Assembly (NCBI GenBank): GCA_020635135.1
Contig: JACKAJ010000015.1
Span: 868,001 to 932,000 of the forward strand
Source of the DNA: Halobacteriovoraceae bacterium
Lineage (GTDB): Bacteria > Bdellovibrionota > Bacteriovoracia > Bacteriovoracales > Bacteriovoracaceae
Length of the DNA: 64,000 nt
Direction of reading: 5' to 3'
The notes beneath the pieces were generated by a model. That model was not told where the DNA came from, made no database searches, and saw nothing but the letters and a program-made list of their open reading frames with translations. Shown here piece by piece: positions 1 through 9,052 of the stretch. The translations under genes and the position numbers were made by a program. Numbering within the stretch: the first letter of the stretch is position 1; each line of letters starts with the position of its first letter.

Positions 1-109
1 TTTTCAAAAATTTATAAACGATATATTAAAAAATAAAGAAATGAATAAAGATGAAGTGATTGCTCATCTTCGTCAGGTCGTCCCTGAATTTTCACCAGGA
101 CATCTTTAA
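1..109 (+). CDS. C-terminal end of a truncated gene, possibly a CapD/WbpM-like nucleotide-sugar dehydratase or epimerase
   Basis: An open frame enters from the left edge (codons in phase with base 2) and ends at TAA 107-109, which overlaps the ATG of the next gene by one base. The last 35 residues contain a charged helix and end in VVPEFSPGHL. A terminal 'VPEF/VPEY' element is common at the C-terminus of CapD/FlaA1-type SDR enzymes that convert UDP-GlcNAc in glycan loci. The family call rests only on this tail and on context, so it is weak. That a gene ends here, translationally coupled to the next, is well supported. Confidence 0.4.
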   Translation, partial: FQKFINDILKNKEMNKDEVIAHLRQVVPEFSPGHL

Positions 110-1365
110 TGACTGAAGTAGAACAAACAATCAATTTTGAATTTAAATTGATCATCATTGCGATGTATGCTCTGGCTATCAGTCTGTTTGTCTCAACAAC
201 TGGAAATTCCCTTTATCACATTTTAAGTATCATTCCATTCATTCATTTGTTTTTTAAATATTTTAAAGATTTTCCGTGGAAAAAATATTTAAGCGCACAA
301 GCCCTGATCCTCATTGTCATTGGCTTTAGCATTTCAATTGCTTTTAATCTCAATATTATTGAACACCCTGGTCGCCATTTTTCTAAACTTAAGTATTTTA
401 TTTTTCCAATACTTGCAATTCCTGCTTATTTTGAGTTATTCCAACATCGAATTTCAAAAAAAACTGTTAGCAAGCTCCTCTATACATTTATGACTTTTAC
501 TTCGCTCGCAACATTAAGTGGATTAATTGGTCTGTACACTGGCTACAATCCTCTGCGCTTCTCAGCTGCCTGTGACCCTGAAAGAAATTGTGGGATGTAC
601 GGGATGCTCATGACCTATGCCCATGGGATTGCCTGGTTTAACCTTCTGATGCTCGGAATGCTAAAACACTCTCGAATTGTTCAAAATGTTTTGGATAAAA
701 GATTTTTAATTATTACAACTCTGATTAACCTTATAGGAATGTATTTGACGTATACGAGAGGAGCTTTTCTCGCCTTTATCGCGGCTCTTCCGTTCTTCTT
801 ACTTTGGAAAAGATTTAAACTTTTTATTTCTATTTTAACTTTTTTTACAATCGTTCTCGGAGCTATTAGCTACATCGAATTGAGTAATATCAAACTTGCG
901 AAAGATGAAACTCAAGAAATTTACCGTCTGGGCAGAGGAAACAATGAATCACGACTTGCACTTTATAAAACGGCATATCGGATTTTCCTAGAAAAGCCCT
1001 TAACAGGAATTGGTTTTAATAACTTTGGAAATCTCGTAAAAGATTATAAAATAAAATTTAATATCAAAGAAGATATTAACTTCAAAAGTCACGCTCATAA
1101 CAATTACTTTGAAATTCTTGCTGATACAGGATTACTTGGCTTTATTCCTTTTATCTTCTTCTTTTTATTTTGGTTCATTGAAATGCTTAAAAGGCGAGAT
1201 ATCCTTGGAGACATCGTTCAGGTTTTCATTATAGGCTTTGCAGGTTCGGGTTTAACTCAAAGTACTATCGTCGATAGTGAAAACTTATTTTTCGTTTTTA
1301 TTGTATATGTAATCTCCCTTACTGTACCCCACATAGCTAACTCCCACCAAGAGGTGCAAGCATGA
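109..1365 (+). CDS. O-antigen ligase / Wzy-type polymerase (Wzy_C domain)
   Basis: Integral membrane protein of 418 residues with about ten hydrophobic segments. A large periplasmic loop carries the Wzy_C/WaaL signature: a Y-T-R-G element near residue 214, then 'GIGFNNFG' and 'HAHNNYFEILADTG' around residues 300-340. Family members either ligate undecaprenyl-linked glycan to lipid A-core (WaaL) or polymerise repeat units (Wzy). The sequence alone does not separate these. A different-looking polymerase sits at 4564-5859, which makes a ligase role attractive here. It starts inside the stop of the upstream gene and overlaps the flippase gene by 4 nt (ATGA), so it lies in an operon. Confidence 0.8.
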   Translation: MTEVEQTINFEFKLIIIAMYALAISLFVSTTGNSLYHILSIIPFIHLFFKYFKDFPWKKYLSAQALILIVIGFSISIAFNLNIIEHPGRHFSKLKYFIFPILAIPAYFELFQHRISKKTVSKLLYTFMTFTSLATLSGLIGLYTGYNPLRFSAACDPERNCGMYGMLMTYAHGIAWFNLLMLGMLKHSRIVQNVLDKRFLIITTLINLIGMYLTYTRGAFLAFIAALPFFLLWKRFKLFISILTFFTIVLGAISYIELSNIKLAKDETQEIYRLGRGNNESRLALYKTAYRIFLEKPLTGIGFNNFGNLVKDYKIKFNIKEDINFKSHAHNNYFEILADTGLLGFIPFIFFFLFWFIEMLKRRDILGDIVQVFIIGFAGSGLTQSTIVDSENLFFVFIVYVISLTVPHIANSHQEVQA

Positions 1366-2711
1366 GAAGGATAATTGACTATATTCTCGCTCGCCCTTTT
1401 ATTCAAAACGTCTTGACGTTAATCTCAGGAACAGTACTCGCACAAATACTTCCTGTTATATTAAGTCCCATTCTTACCCGAGTTTATCTCCCGACTCACT
1501 TTGGTGGATTCGCGCTTTACGTAGGTGTTACGGCCCTCTTATCCGTTTTTGCGACTGGACGCTATGAATACGCCTTACTACTTCCTAAGACTAAGCGTGC
1601 TGCAGTTCAAGTTTTGGCCATGGGTTACATTACAAACATCATAGTAACAACTCTTGTATTCCTGCTGGCGATTATTTGCTATTTTATCCAGAAGCCGGCT
1701 TCTCTCACATTTCTCGATGAAGGTATTTTTCTTATTCCCTTAGGGACACTCTTTGTTTCGAGTTATCAACTTCTTAATCTTTGGTTTAACCGCATCCAAA
1801 AGTATAAAATTCTTGCGACAAGTAGGATAATCCGCTCTTTTTCCATTGCTCTTATTAGTTTACTCCTAGGTTATTTAGGTTATAGTCGCCTCGGTTTATT
1901 GATTGGAGATATCCTTGGTCTCACTATGGCCAATATTTTTCTTATGTATAATTTTTATAGAGAGCACCATCAAGATAAAAAAATGTTTTCAGAGCTTAGT
2001 CTCAAGAGAATTATGACCTGGGGAAGAATTTATAAAAAATTCCCCAGCTTTCTCACCATTTCTTCGGCATTGAATATTTCATCAACCCATTTGCCTAATA
2101 TACTTTTATCTACTTATTTCACAAAACCAGTTGCTGGTTTCTTCTCTCATACTCAGCGAATAACGGGAATGCCAGTGGCTCTCATCTCGAGAGCTGTCAG
2201 TGATGTCTTAAGACAACGAGGAAGTTATAATATCTCTAATAATACTCGAGTCGACGATCTTTATATCAAAGCCTTTCTCACACTCTTTACAATTGGATTT
2301 ATTCCCTTTTTAGTCTTGGTCTTTTTTGCTCCAGATCTCTTTGTCGTTATTTTTGGAGAAAATTGGCGAGAATCAGGTGTCTACGCACAAATTCTAGCTC
2401 CTGTCTTTTTACTTCACTTTTCGCTCTCACCGTTGAGTGTCATGATCATTATTGCTGAAAAACAAAAGCAAGATCTGTTCCTTAGAATATTCAGCGTCAT
2501 CTTAATTATCTCAAGTTTTTTAGCTGCTCGTTTTGTTTTTCACGACAACCTTTTATTCATCAAGCTTTTAGCCTTATCATACTGTACAACTTACCTGATC
2601 GAAGGCTATCTTTCTTATAACTGTGCTAAGGGAACTTTAAAAAAAGAAAAAACACATGAAGAATCAAAGTTATACGCAAATCGAGAGGAATCACTACAAT
2701 CTGAAGTCTAA
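1362..2711 (+). CDS. Wzx-type oligosaccharide flippase (MOP superfamily)
   Basis: 449 residues, about twelve transmembrane segments. The N-terminal region has the polysaccharide_synt pattern: a long first helix followed by 'LSPILTRVYLPTHFGGFAL', close to the 'R.ysPeefG.fal' motif of these transporters. Expected role: flipping undecaprenyl-diphosphate-linked repeat units across the inner membrane. It overlaps the upstream ligase/polymerase by 4 nt. It resembles the flippase at 5856-7142 in size and motif but is clearly a different protein. The C-terminus is lysine-rich and cytoplasmic, and its last 56 nt overlap the proposed start of the next gene. Confidence 0.88.
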   Translation: MRRIIDYILARPFIQNVLTLISGTVLAQILPVILSPILTRVYLPTHFGGFALYVGVTALLSVFATGRYEYALLLPKTKRAAVQVLAMGYITNIIVTTLVFLLAIICYFIQKPASLTFLDEGIFLIPLGTLFVSSYQLLNLWFNRIQKYKILATSRIIRSFSIALISLLLGYLGYSRLGLLIGDILGLTMANIFLMYNFYREHHQDKKMFSELSLKRIMTWGRIYKKFPSFLTISSALNISSTHLPNILLSTYFTKPVAGFFSHTQRITGMPVALISRAVSDVLRQRGSYNISNNTRVDDLYIKAFLTLFTIGFIPFLVLVFFAPDLFVVIFGENWRESGVYAQILAPVFLLHFSLSPLSVMIIIAEKQKQDLFLRIFSVILIISSFLAARFVFHDNLLFIKLLALSYCTTYLIEGYLSYNCAKGTLKKEKTHEESKLYANREESLQSEV

Positions 2712-3450
2712 AAAACTTTCAGAGGGAATTCCTGAAACTGGCACTGATTTCTATCCACAATATTTACAATCTTGGAAGACCAACTCGCATCGCCAAGCTT
2801 ATAACAAGTGGTTTGAGCTAGCGACTTCCACACCAGCAGCAACTATTCTTGATTATTGTTCAGGTCAGGGGATGCATACTCTAAAACTTCAAAATTTACT
2901 TCCAGAAGCTAAAATTTTTGGCTTTGATATAAGTGAAACTTCCGTTGAATTAGGTAAAACTGTCGCTCAAAGCTTACAACTCTCTAGTGTCCCTGAATTT
3001 AGTGTTCAGGATGCTCACAAAACGCAGTATTTGGATCAACAATTTGATCTTCTTTGTAATTTTGGAAGTTTATCGAGTCTCGAGTTTCAAAAGGCCATTT
3101 CTGAGATTAAAAGAGTTTTGAAACCAGATGGTTATTTTCTGTCTATTGAAACATTTGGCCACAACCCTTTGGCCAATCTCAAAAGAAAGCTCAATGTTCT
3201 CACAGGGAAAAGAACTCAATGGGCCCAGCAAAATATCCTCGATATGGAAAAAATAGAAAAAATTAAACTGCAGTTTCAAGAAGTCCAAGTTTATTATTTT
3301 AGCTTCTTCACTCTTTTTATTGATTTCCTTCCTTTTTTCAAAAAAACTCCCTTGCTTCCCTTCACAGAATGGCTCGATCAAAAATTATTTCACTTTCTTC
3401 CATTTTCTCGAAAGTATGCTTTTAAAGTCGTTTTTATTGGAAAAAAATAA
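2656..3450 (+). CDS. Class I SAM-dependent methyltransferase
   Basis: 264 residues. Motif I, 'ILDYCSGQGMHTLKL', is at about residues 63-77, followed by the acidic ribose-binding end of strand 2 (FGFDIS) and a post-I 'VQDAHKTQYLDQQFDLL' region typical of Methyltransf_11/25. It probably methylates a sugar hydroxyl of the repeat unit; the substrate is unknown. The ATG at 2656 gives a 56-nt overlap with the flippase. The N-terminal 'ERNHYN' stretch looks like genuine family sequence, so I keep this start. It converges on the minus-strand GT4 gene with only four bases between stops. Confidence 0.8.
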   Translation: MKNQSYTQIERNHYNLKSKKLSEGIPETGTDFYPQYLQSWKTNSHRQAYNKWFELATSTPAATILDYCSGQGMHTLKLQNLLPEAKIFGFDISETSVELGKTVAQSLQLSSVPEFSVQDAHKTQYLDQQFDLLCNFGSLSSLEFQKAISEIKRVLKPDGYFLSIETFGHNPLANLKRKLNVLTGKRTQWAQQNILDMEKIEKIKLQFQEVQVYYFSFFTLFIDFLPFFKKTPLLPFTEWLDQKLFHFLPFSRKYAFKVVFIGKK

Positions 3451-3454
3451 AGAT

Positions 3455-4567
3455 CTAATCGCTATAGGCTCTTAAAAGTTGAAGCTCATCGACTTCCCAA
3501 GAATATATTTTTTTTGTTCTTCCAACATTTACTTGGAATTCTTCGATCTCATTTTTTGTTAGTGTGCTCAGCAATGAAATGATTTGCTCCTTATCATAAG
3601 CCGAAACTCGCCCGATATTTTCAGATTTGACTAATTGCTTTAGTTCCCAAAGATCACTTGTGATTACAGGAATACCTGCCATGAGATACTCAAATATTTT
3701 GTTTGGTAAACAGTAATAATGATTTAAACAAGTATTTTCATAAAACAACAAACCAACATCACAACTTGCTGTATACTGAAGAAGCACTGATGAAGGTACA
3801 GCTTCATGATAATGAATATTAGAATGGATTTTTGAAGCTTCTTTAACCACTGATGCATAATGACCGTTACCCAAAAACAGTATATGCCTATCAGGCAATT
3901 GCTTAAAAACATCCAGTATAAGTTCTATTCCCCTATTTTTACTCAAGCCTCCTTGATAGAGATAAAGAATTTCTTCTTTATCTAAACCCAGTTCTTTTTT
4001 TAGATCTCGAGCGACTGATTCTTGAAATGGCGATGTATTGCGAACAGTAAAAACCTTAGTAGATGACGAGGATACGGCCTTGTAATACTCAGCGATCGCT
4101 GGACTTACTGTTATTATCCGATCAACCCAACCTAATAGAATTTTCTCAAAAACTTTGAGAAAAAACTTATTGAATGATTTTAGATTGTTAACTTCCGTCT
4201 CAAACTCATGGGCATCATAAACGAGAATAGCTCCTCTCGAAAAGAATATTTTCAGAATGACTCCACTCAGAAGTGTTTTTATGTCATTACAGTGGATAGC
4301 TGTAATACTTTCAAGAAAATTAAAATTCCTAAAGCAAAGACGAAGAAATTTCAGAAGAAGTACAATATGAGAAAATCCACGAATATGGAAATATCGCTTA
4401 GGTTGAAAGTCCAGAGGAAGATGAACAACTCCATCTATTTTTTTCTTAGACTGAATGTCTATAAGTGAAACGACATCGAATATTTTTTTTTGGCTCTCAA
4501 TTTCTTTTTGGACCCTAGAATCATGGTCGATGGGGGAATAGAGAATATTTAGTATAACTTTCTTCAT
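3455..4567 (-). CDS. Glycosyltransferase family 4
   Basis: 370 residues, GT-B fold. The N-terminal domain has 'LVYDAHEFETEV' near residues 115-126. The C-terminal donor domain has 'YLYQGGLSKNRGIELIL' and the nucleotide-sugar binding block 'NKIFEYLMAGIPVITSDLWE' at about residues 289-308, with the glutamate pair expected for retaining GT4 enzymes. Predicted cytosolic or membrane-peripheral transferase adding one sugar of the repeat unit; donor and acceptor unknown. It is the last gene of the minus operon that runs from 13095, and its start overlaps the end of the Wzy gene by 4 nt. Confidence 0.85.
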   Translation of the reverse strand: MKKVILNILYSPIDHDSRVQKEIESQKKIFDVVSLIDIQSKKKIDGVVHLPLDFQPKRYFHIRGFSHIVLLLKFLRLCFRNFNFLESITAIHCNDIKTLLSGVILKIFFSRGAILVYDAHEFETEVNNLKSFNKFFLKVFEKILLGWVDRIITVSPAIAEYYKAVSSSSTKVFTVRNTSPFQESVARDLKKELGLDKEEILYLYQGGLSKNRGIELILDVFKQLPDRHILFLGNGHYASVVKEASKIHSNIHYHEAVPSSVLLQYTASCDVGLLFYENTCLNHYYCLPNKIFEYLMAGIPVITSDLWELKQLVKSENIGRVSAYDKEQIISLLSTLTKNEIEEFQVNVGRTKKIYSWEVDELQLLRAYSD

Positions 4568-5859
4568 AGCACCACACTCAAAAATGACCGTAACATGATG
4601 AGAGTTACCAATGACGAAAACATAAAAAAAATTGGAGAATTTGTTTCAACGATTTTGAAATTTCTATTTCTCAACATAGAAATAATCATGACAAGACCAT
4701 AAGCTAAAAGTATCGAATAGGTAATTTTCCAAAACCAAACATCTAAATTTGTTAGAGTGGGAAGAATAGCGTAAGAAGCAAAAAAAGCATAACTAGCTTT
4801 TTGAAAATAAGTTTTTACATTTTTATACAAAACAAAATCAAGAGCAAAAAAAGCACTGACGACGGCAGTGACCATCATGAAAAATCCTAAGAGATTTTCT
4901 CCCCAATAAGCAAATAGTTCTCCTATAAACGCCGCATTCATATTCCCACGAATAAGATCTCCATAAAAATAGCGATAAGTAATTGCAGCGATATTTCCAA
5001 AATTTGAATAGGGTTCTGGGTGTTTTTCAACTTGTCCAAAATAATCAACGTACTTAATAAAACTATCTATCCCACCTCTAAAGACTCTCTCAAAAAGCCA
5101 ATGAAATGATTCAATATAGGATTCTTCTTCAAACAGTGAGAAATCATTATACAATACAGTCAAAATTATAATCACTGCTAATGCACAAATTCCAAAATAA
5201 AAATTTCTCCTATTAAAGATCTTGAAACCTTTCAGGTTCAGACCAACAACCAGCATAACACCAAAATATATAAGTGGTGATTTTTGTCCCGTTGCGAGAA
5301 AAACTCCCATCCCTCCAAAAAAACAAATAAGAAATTTAAGATTTCGTCCACGAAGCAAATAATAGATTGAAGAAATTGGCAGAAAGGCAGCAAAAAAATA
5401 GCCAAAATAACGATATAAAGGAAAGCTCGTCGTCGCCATTTCTCTCACCTTTCCATAAGAAAGAGGATCGAAAATTGCTGAAATAAGAGGAATTTGAGGA
5501 AGTATAAGCAAATAAAGGATCGCCATAACAAGACTTAGTAGAGAAAAGATATTTATATCTTCTTCTTCACAAACGCCCCCCCCATCCCGAGCTCTCTTTA
5601 ATGGCACTTTTGAATCAAGCAAGTATCCTATCAAAAAATAGCTTGTAACCATTATGAGAAAAGTTCCTCTAGCTAGATTTAAGCAAGTTTCAATTGTCGC
5701 TAGATTTTCAGGAGCACTTAGGCTTAAACTTACTAACCCCCAATAAACATGAATAACAAAAAAAAGAATAAATACAGAGCTTGCTGTGAATTTTTCATTC
5801 CAGTTTCTCTTCACGAACAAATAAATTAATAAAATTAATGTTACTAAAAAATCGATCAT
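4564..5859 (-). CDS. Wzy-type oligosaccharide repeat-unit polymerase with a G8 tract
   Basis: 431 residues, about eleven transmembrane helices, no globular domain. Elements common to Wzy proteins include 'GQKSPLIYF' in mid-protein and a large loop with 'RVFRGGIDSFIKYVDYFG'. Placement between Wzx (overlap 4 nt) and GT4 (overlap 4 nt), with a Wzz-like gene two genes upstream, fits a block-polymerising machine. Codons for about residues 92-95 contain eight consecutive G on the coding strand (5576-5583), which is striking in this AT-rich DNA; length change by slippage would truncate the protein after roughly 95 residues. The substrate repeat unit is unknown. Confidence 0.8.
   Translation of the reverse strand: MIDFLVTLILLIYLFVKRNWNEKFTASSVFILFFVIHVYWGLVSLSLSAPENLATIETCLNLARGTFLIMVTSYFLIGYLLDSKVPLKRARDGGGVCEEEDINIFSLLSLVMAILYLLILPQIPLISAIFDPLSYGKVREMATTSFPLYRYFGYFFAAFLPISSIYYLLRGRNLKFLICFFGGMGVFLATGQKSPLIYFGVMLVVGLNLKGFKIFNRRNFYFGICALAVIIILTVLYNDFSLFEEESYIESFHWLFERVFRGGIDSFIKYVDYFGQVEKHPEPYSNFGNIAAITYRYFYGDLIRGNMNAAFIGELFAYWGENLLGFFMMVTAVVSAFFALDFVLYKNVKTYFQKASYAFFASYAILPTLTNLDVWFWKITYSILLAYGLVMIISMLRNRNFKIVETNSPIFFMFSSLVTLIMLRSFLSVVL
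5576..5583 (-). repeat. G8 homopolymer tract (C8 on the plus strand) inside the wzy-like coding sequence
   Basis: Eight uninterrupted C on the given strand read as G8 in the coding direction, encoding part of D-G-G-G. It is the longest G/C homopolymer I saw in the window; others reach about five. Poly-G tracts of this sort serve as slipped-strand contingency switches in Campylobacter, Helicobacter and Neisseria surface-glycan genes. The gene is in frame (ON) at this length. Confidence 0.85.
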
Positions 5860-7142
5860 GATTTTGCTAACTTTCTTGCATGATAAAGGATTGTGAATAA
5901 ATAAGCGAGATACATGGTAATTTCAACAGCCACAAATGCGTAAAGCAAATGGTAAATCGAACTATGGCGATAAAAATATAAGACGAAATATGTCACCGCA
6001 AAATAAAGAAACTGCCAAATAGAAACCCATTTCGTTTTTCCCATTCTAAAAAGAGCAGTCGACACTGTAGAGACAGTAAACTTAAAAAGAAGTGCAATAG
6101 AAATAATTGCTGAGATTTTTCCAGCAAGCAGCCATTCATTCCCAAAAACGAAAGAAAAAATCGGCTCGCCCCATAAGTAAATAACTCCAACAGGGATCAA
6201 AAGTATCCCCCCTAAAGCCAGGAGGGACTTATAAACTTTTCCAAGAACTTTTCGGTCAGATTCAGTCCGACTAATTTTTTGAAAAAAAACCTCTCCATAG
6301 GAAGTTGCCATTATGCTAATGGGAAAAACCAACATTTTCATCGCTAAATTATAATTTCCAAGAACTTCCGTTGGGTGATACTTACTCAAATAGAATGGAA
6401 GGGCCTGGGTACCGGCCGCGTTGACTAAACCTGTGAAGGCAATGAATGTTGGAAAATCTTTATACTTCGATAAATACTTCTTAATTGCTGATTTTGAAAG
6501 TTTCGTTTTTTTCCACAATTCTTGAGTATGCTTTTTATAAAACCATGCAAGTGTTAAAACGGGTATGAGGGTTCCAATAAAATTTCCTACGACAAGCCCA
6601 AGGGCACTGCCCAGAATGAGAAAGGCATAAAGAACTTTTGTCAAAGGAGTCACGAGAGAAGCTTGAATCATGATTGAAGACTTTAGCTTATATCTCTTGT
6701 GGCGATTAAACCAAAATTGAAAAAGTTGCAGATAACAACAAACGAGCACAGTGAGAGGGATCCATTGAAGTAAAGATTTGGGCACAGCTTCTAATCCCAT
6801 AAAGTCAAAGCTGATTGGAAGGGTAAAAAAAAGTGAGATAATAAGACAGTCAACAAATCCCCAGAGTAGTGCAATTTTGAGAAGATAGTGAGCCCCAATT
6901 TCATCCTCTTCGAGAACCAAAGTATTTTCAAGTTTTCCTGTTCCAACGGGAATAAAAATTTTCACCCAAACAAGAAGGCTTGCAAAAATCCCAAATTCTG
7001 TAGGTGAATAGAGTCTTGCAATAACAGGAGACATCAGCATTGGAGCAATCTTAGAAAGTGCTGAACCCGTTGCAAGGACACTAACCGACGAAAAGACATC
7101 ATGTTTTACAATATTGTTTATTCGTCGTTTTAATTGATTCAC
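5856..7142 (-). CDS. Wzx-type oligosaccharide flippase (MOP superfamily), second copy
   Basis: 428 residues with about twelve transmembrane segments. The N-terminus carries 'MLMSPVIARLYSPTEFGIFA', the family signature, and ends with a hydrophobic pair of helices before a short basic tail. Predicted inner-membrane exporter of lipid-linked repeat units. It overlaps wzy by 4 nt and follows the Wzz-like gene by 4 nt, forming a compact wzz-wzx-wzy unit. It is the second of three flippases in this window (1362-2711, 5856-7142, 18157-19596). Confidence 0.88.
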   Translation of the reverse strand: MNQLKRRINNIVKHDVFSSVSVLATGSALSKIAPMLMSPVIARLYSPTEFGIFASLLVWVKIFIPVGTGKLENTLVLEEDEIGAHYLLKIALLWGFVDCLIISLFFTLPISFDFMGLEAVPKSLLQWIPLTVLVCCYLQLFQFWFNRHKRYKLKSSIMIQASLVTPLTKVLYAFLILGSALGLVVGNFIGTLIPVLTLAWFYKKHTQELWKKTKLSKSAIKKYLSKYKDFPTFIAFTGLVNAAGTQALPFYLSKYHPTEVLGNYNLAMKMLVFPISIMATSYGEVFFQKISRTESDRKVLGKVYKSLLALGGILLIPVGVIYLWGEPIFSFVFGNEWLLAGKISAIISIALLFKFTVSTVSTALFRMGKTKWVSIWQFLYFAVTYFVLYFYRHSSIYHLLYAFVAVEITMYLAYLFTILYHARKLAKS

Positions 7143-7146
7143 AGGG

Positions 7147-8043
7147 TTACTCGACCTTTTTTTCGGTCAAAAAAATAGAAAGCGATGCCATTAGAAAAGA
7201 AAAGAATAAAGATATAATTATTTTCTTGAGAAAAGAATAATTATTAAACTCTTGAGTTCTTTCGAATAGTACTTCTACATTTGAGGGAATATTTTGATCT
7301 TCGGGAAAATCTTCCTGGAGAACATTATTTATTCGAAGTATCTCAGCATTCAACTCCTCAATTCTGGTAGTCATTCTTTTTTCATCTTCAGCTAAAATTT
7401 GAACTTCAGCCTTTGCTTTGACAAGTTCATTGACTATTGCTTGAGTCACTAGATTTTTATTCTTATTGATATCAGATCCATCCCAGGAATTCAGATAGGA
7501 AATTTTATTTTTGAGATTAAATATTTTCTCCCGATTTATTTCAATTTGATTATTCTGAAGTTCTAATTTAGATTTTACATGCTTCAGTTCTTGAGAATAA
7601 TAGTCCCAGCTATAAATATTCTTAATCTTTGGCTTGAGGATATTTTCTTCAAGGTTTGCTAATAATTTCTTAAATTGGTTTACGTCCTTACTCTTTATTT
7701 TAAAATAAAGCTTTAGCAAAGAACTCCCCGGAACCGCTTCTGGTTTGAACAGTATATTTTCTGATAAGAAGAGCCCAAGAGTCGATAAATCTTTCAATGA
7801 AAAATCTTTTAGCATTTTGTAGGCAAAATTCTCTTGATGCTGATTGAGAAAACTGTGTTGAATTTTAGTTGCAATTGTTTCAGGATCTACAATTGAACTA
7901 ATTCCATACATTTTTTGATAAACAAAGGAAGGTTTACGCAAGTAATGAAACCCAGCAAAAATAATAATAAAGCAGAGAAAGAAAATAAAAGTGAAAATCT
8001 TTATTCTCTTGAGATAAATACTTAAGATATCCCGAATTTCCAT
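7147..8043 (-). CDS. Wzz-like polysaccharide co-polymerase (chain-length determinant)
   Basis: 298 residues with the classic co-polymerase layout: a short cytoplasmic N-terminus, one transmembrane helix at about residues 16-36, a long periplasmic region rich in heptad-like charged/leucine sequence (about 140-240, predicted coiled coil), and a second transmembrane helix at about 270-290 followed by a short charged tail. Wzz proteins set O-antigen modal length in concert with Wzy. There is no kinase domain, so it is not the capsule-type Wzc. Primary sequence is divergent; the call relies on topology and on the adjacent wzx and wzy. Confidence 0.75.
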   Translation of the reverse strand: MEIRDILSIYLKRIKIFTFIFFLCFIIIFAGFHYLRKPSFVYQKMYGISSIVDPETIATKIQHSFLNQHQENFAYKMLKDFSLKDLSTLGLFLSENILFKPEAVPGSSLLKLYFKIKSKDVNQFKKLLANLEENILKPKIKNIYSWDYYSQELKHVKSKLELQNNQIEINREKIFNLKNKISYLNSWDGSDINKNKNLVTQAIVNELVKAKAEVQILAEDEKRMTTRIEELNAEILRINNVLQEDFPEDQNIPSNVEVLFERTQEFNNYSFLKKIIISLFFSFLMASLSIFLTEKKVE

Positions 8044-8128
8044 GGTGACAATTAATCCAAGTTAGAGGCTTAAAATATTGACTTTATTATCTAATTTTTT
8101 TTAGAAGAACTCAAGACGACTCATGGCA

Positions 8129-9052
8129 TCATATCTGATAAATTACGATCTCTTCATTCTTGTAAAACTCTTTTCCGTTACTTTTCAAAAGTTTCGCAAT
8201 GGCTAGTTCAGGAACTTTTTCAAATTCACTCCTATTCACAAGTACCAGCTCAATATTGCTTTCTTTGAGCATTTCGTAATACAGCGAAATATGTTTTAGC
8301 CTCGAAACCCTTGGGACAAACATCGTTACAAAATTATCACAAGAAACTGATTTTAAGCCTCCATATGGATAGAGATTCCAAAAAAATCTTTTAAATGAAT
8401 ATGAGCAAGCAAGAAATGTTTTGTTTCCCACCAGATTTTTTATTTCCAGGATACTTTCTAAGTGAACCATCTGATAATTATAAGTCTCTTTGCTCGTAAA
8501 ATGATCCAATTTAAAATTGTAGAATTTTCGACTCCACACAAAGCTTCCAAGAATTCCCAAGATAATAATCGCCATCTTGAGCTTTTCGCGCTTCCACTCT
8601 TCAAACATAAGTAAAAATAAGAATAAAGGAAAAAGAGTCATTTGGTATCGAAAATTTAAGTATCCTTTCAACGCAATAATAAGAGTTACAAAAATAACTA
8701 AGGCACTAAATCGTTTTCTCTTTTCCGTCCATTTCGTCTCGGTAATAATCGACTTTCCAATAAAAATAGTTCCAAAGAAAAGTGGTAGAAATCCCAAATA
8801 TTCAAAGCGAAAAAATGCTCCCCCATAACCATTCTTCCAAAGTTTAAAAGCAGTCTCAATGCCTCTTTTCTTAAATCCTTCAGAAGAAAGATAGTCATAG
8901 GCTCCTGTTCTATATCTTATATAGGCAAAGAGGAAAACACCTAGGAGTAGAGAAGTGAATAGAAAAATCCTCTTCACTTTATGACTTAAATGAGTCGAGA
9001 TAGCCAACTTTTTTCTCCTAATAACTGGAATAGATAATATGATCCAGAACAA
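8129..9052 (-). pseudogene. C-terminal part of a frameshifted GT-C-like membrane glycosyltransferase
   Basis: 307 codons open from an out-of-context TTG at 9052. The first four or five segments are transmembrane, followed by a soluble tail of about 130 residues ending in 'EEIVIYQI', the same kind of ending as the GT-C-like proteins at 10089-11903 and 48695-50341. It lacks the N-terminal half and the catalytic acidic loop. Those are encoded in another frame by 8986-9987, which overlaps by 67 nt. Joining the two by a one-base shift at the A6 run (9009-9014) gives one protein of about 617 residues, the normal size for the family. It may be an inactivated gene, a slippage-restored gene or a sequencing error. 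Confidence 0.7.

Noticed and set aside
9008..9014. Canonical A-AAA-AAG slippery heptamer at the GT-C frameshift site (programmed -1 frameshifting)
   Set aside because: The upstream frame reads GAA AAA AGT across it, so the heptamer is out of phase with the incoming ribosome. There is also no evident stimulatory stem. Indel, transcript slippage or error is more likely.
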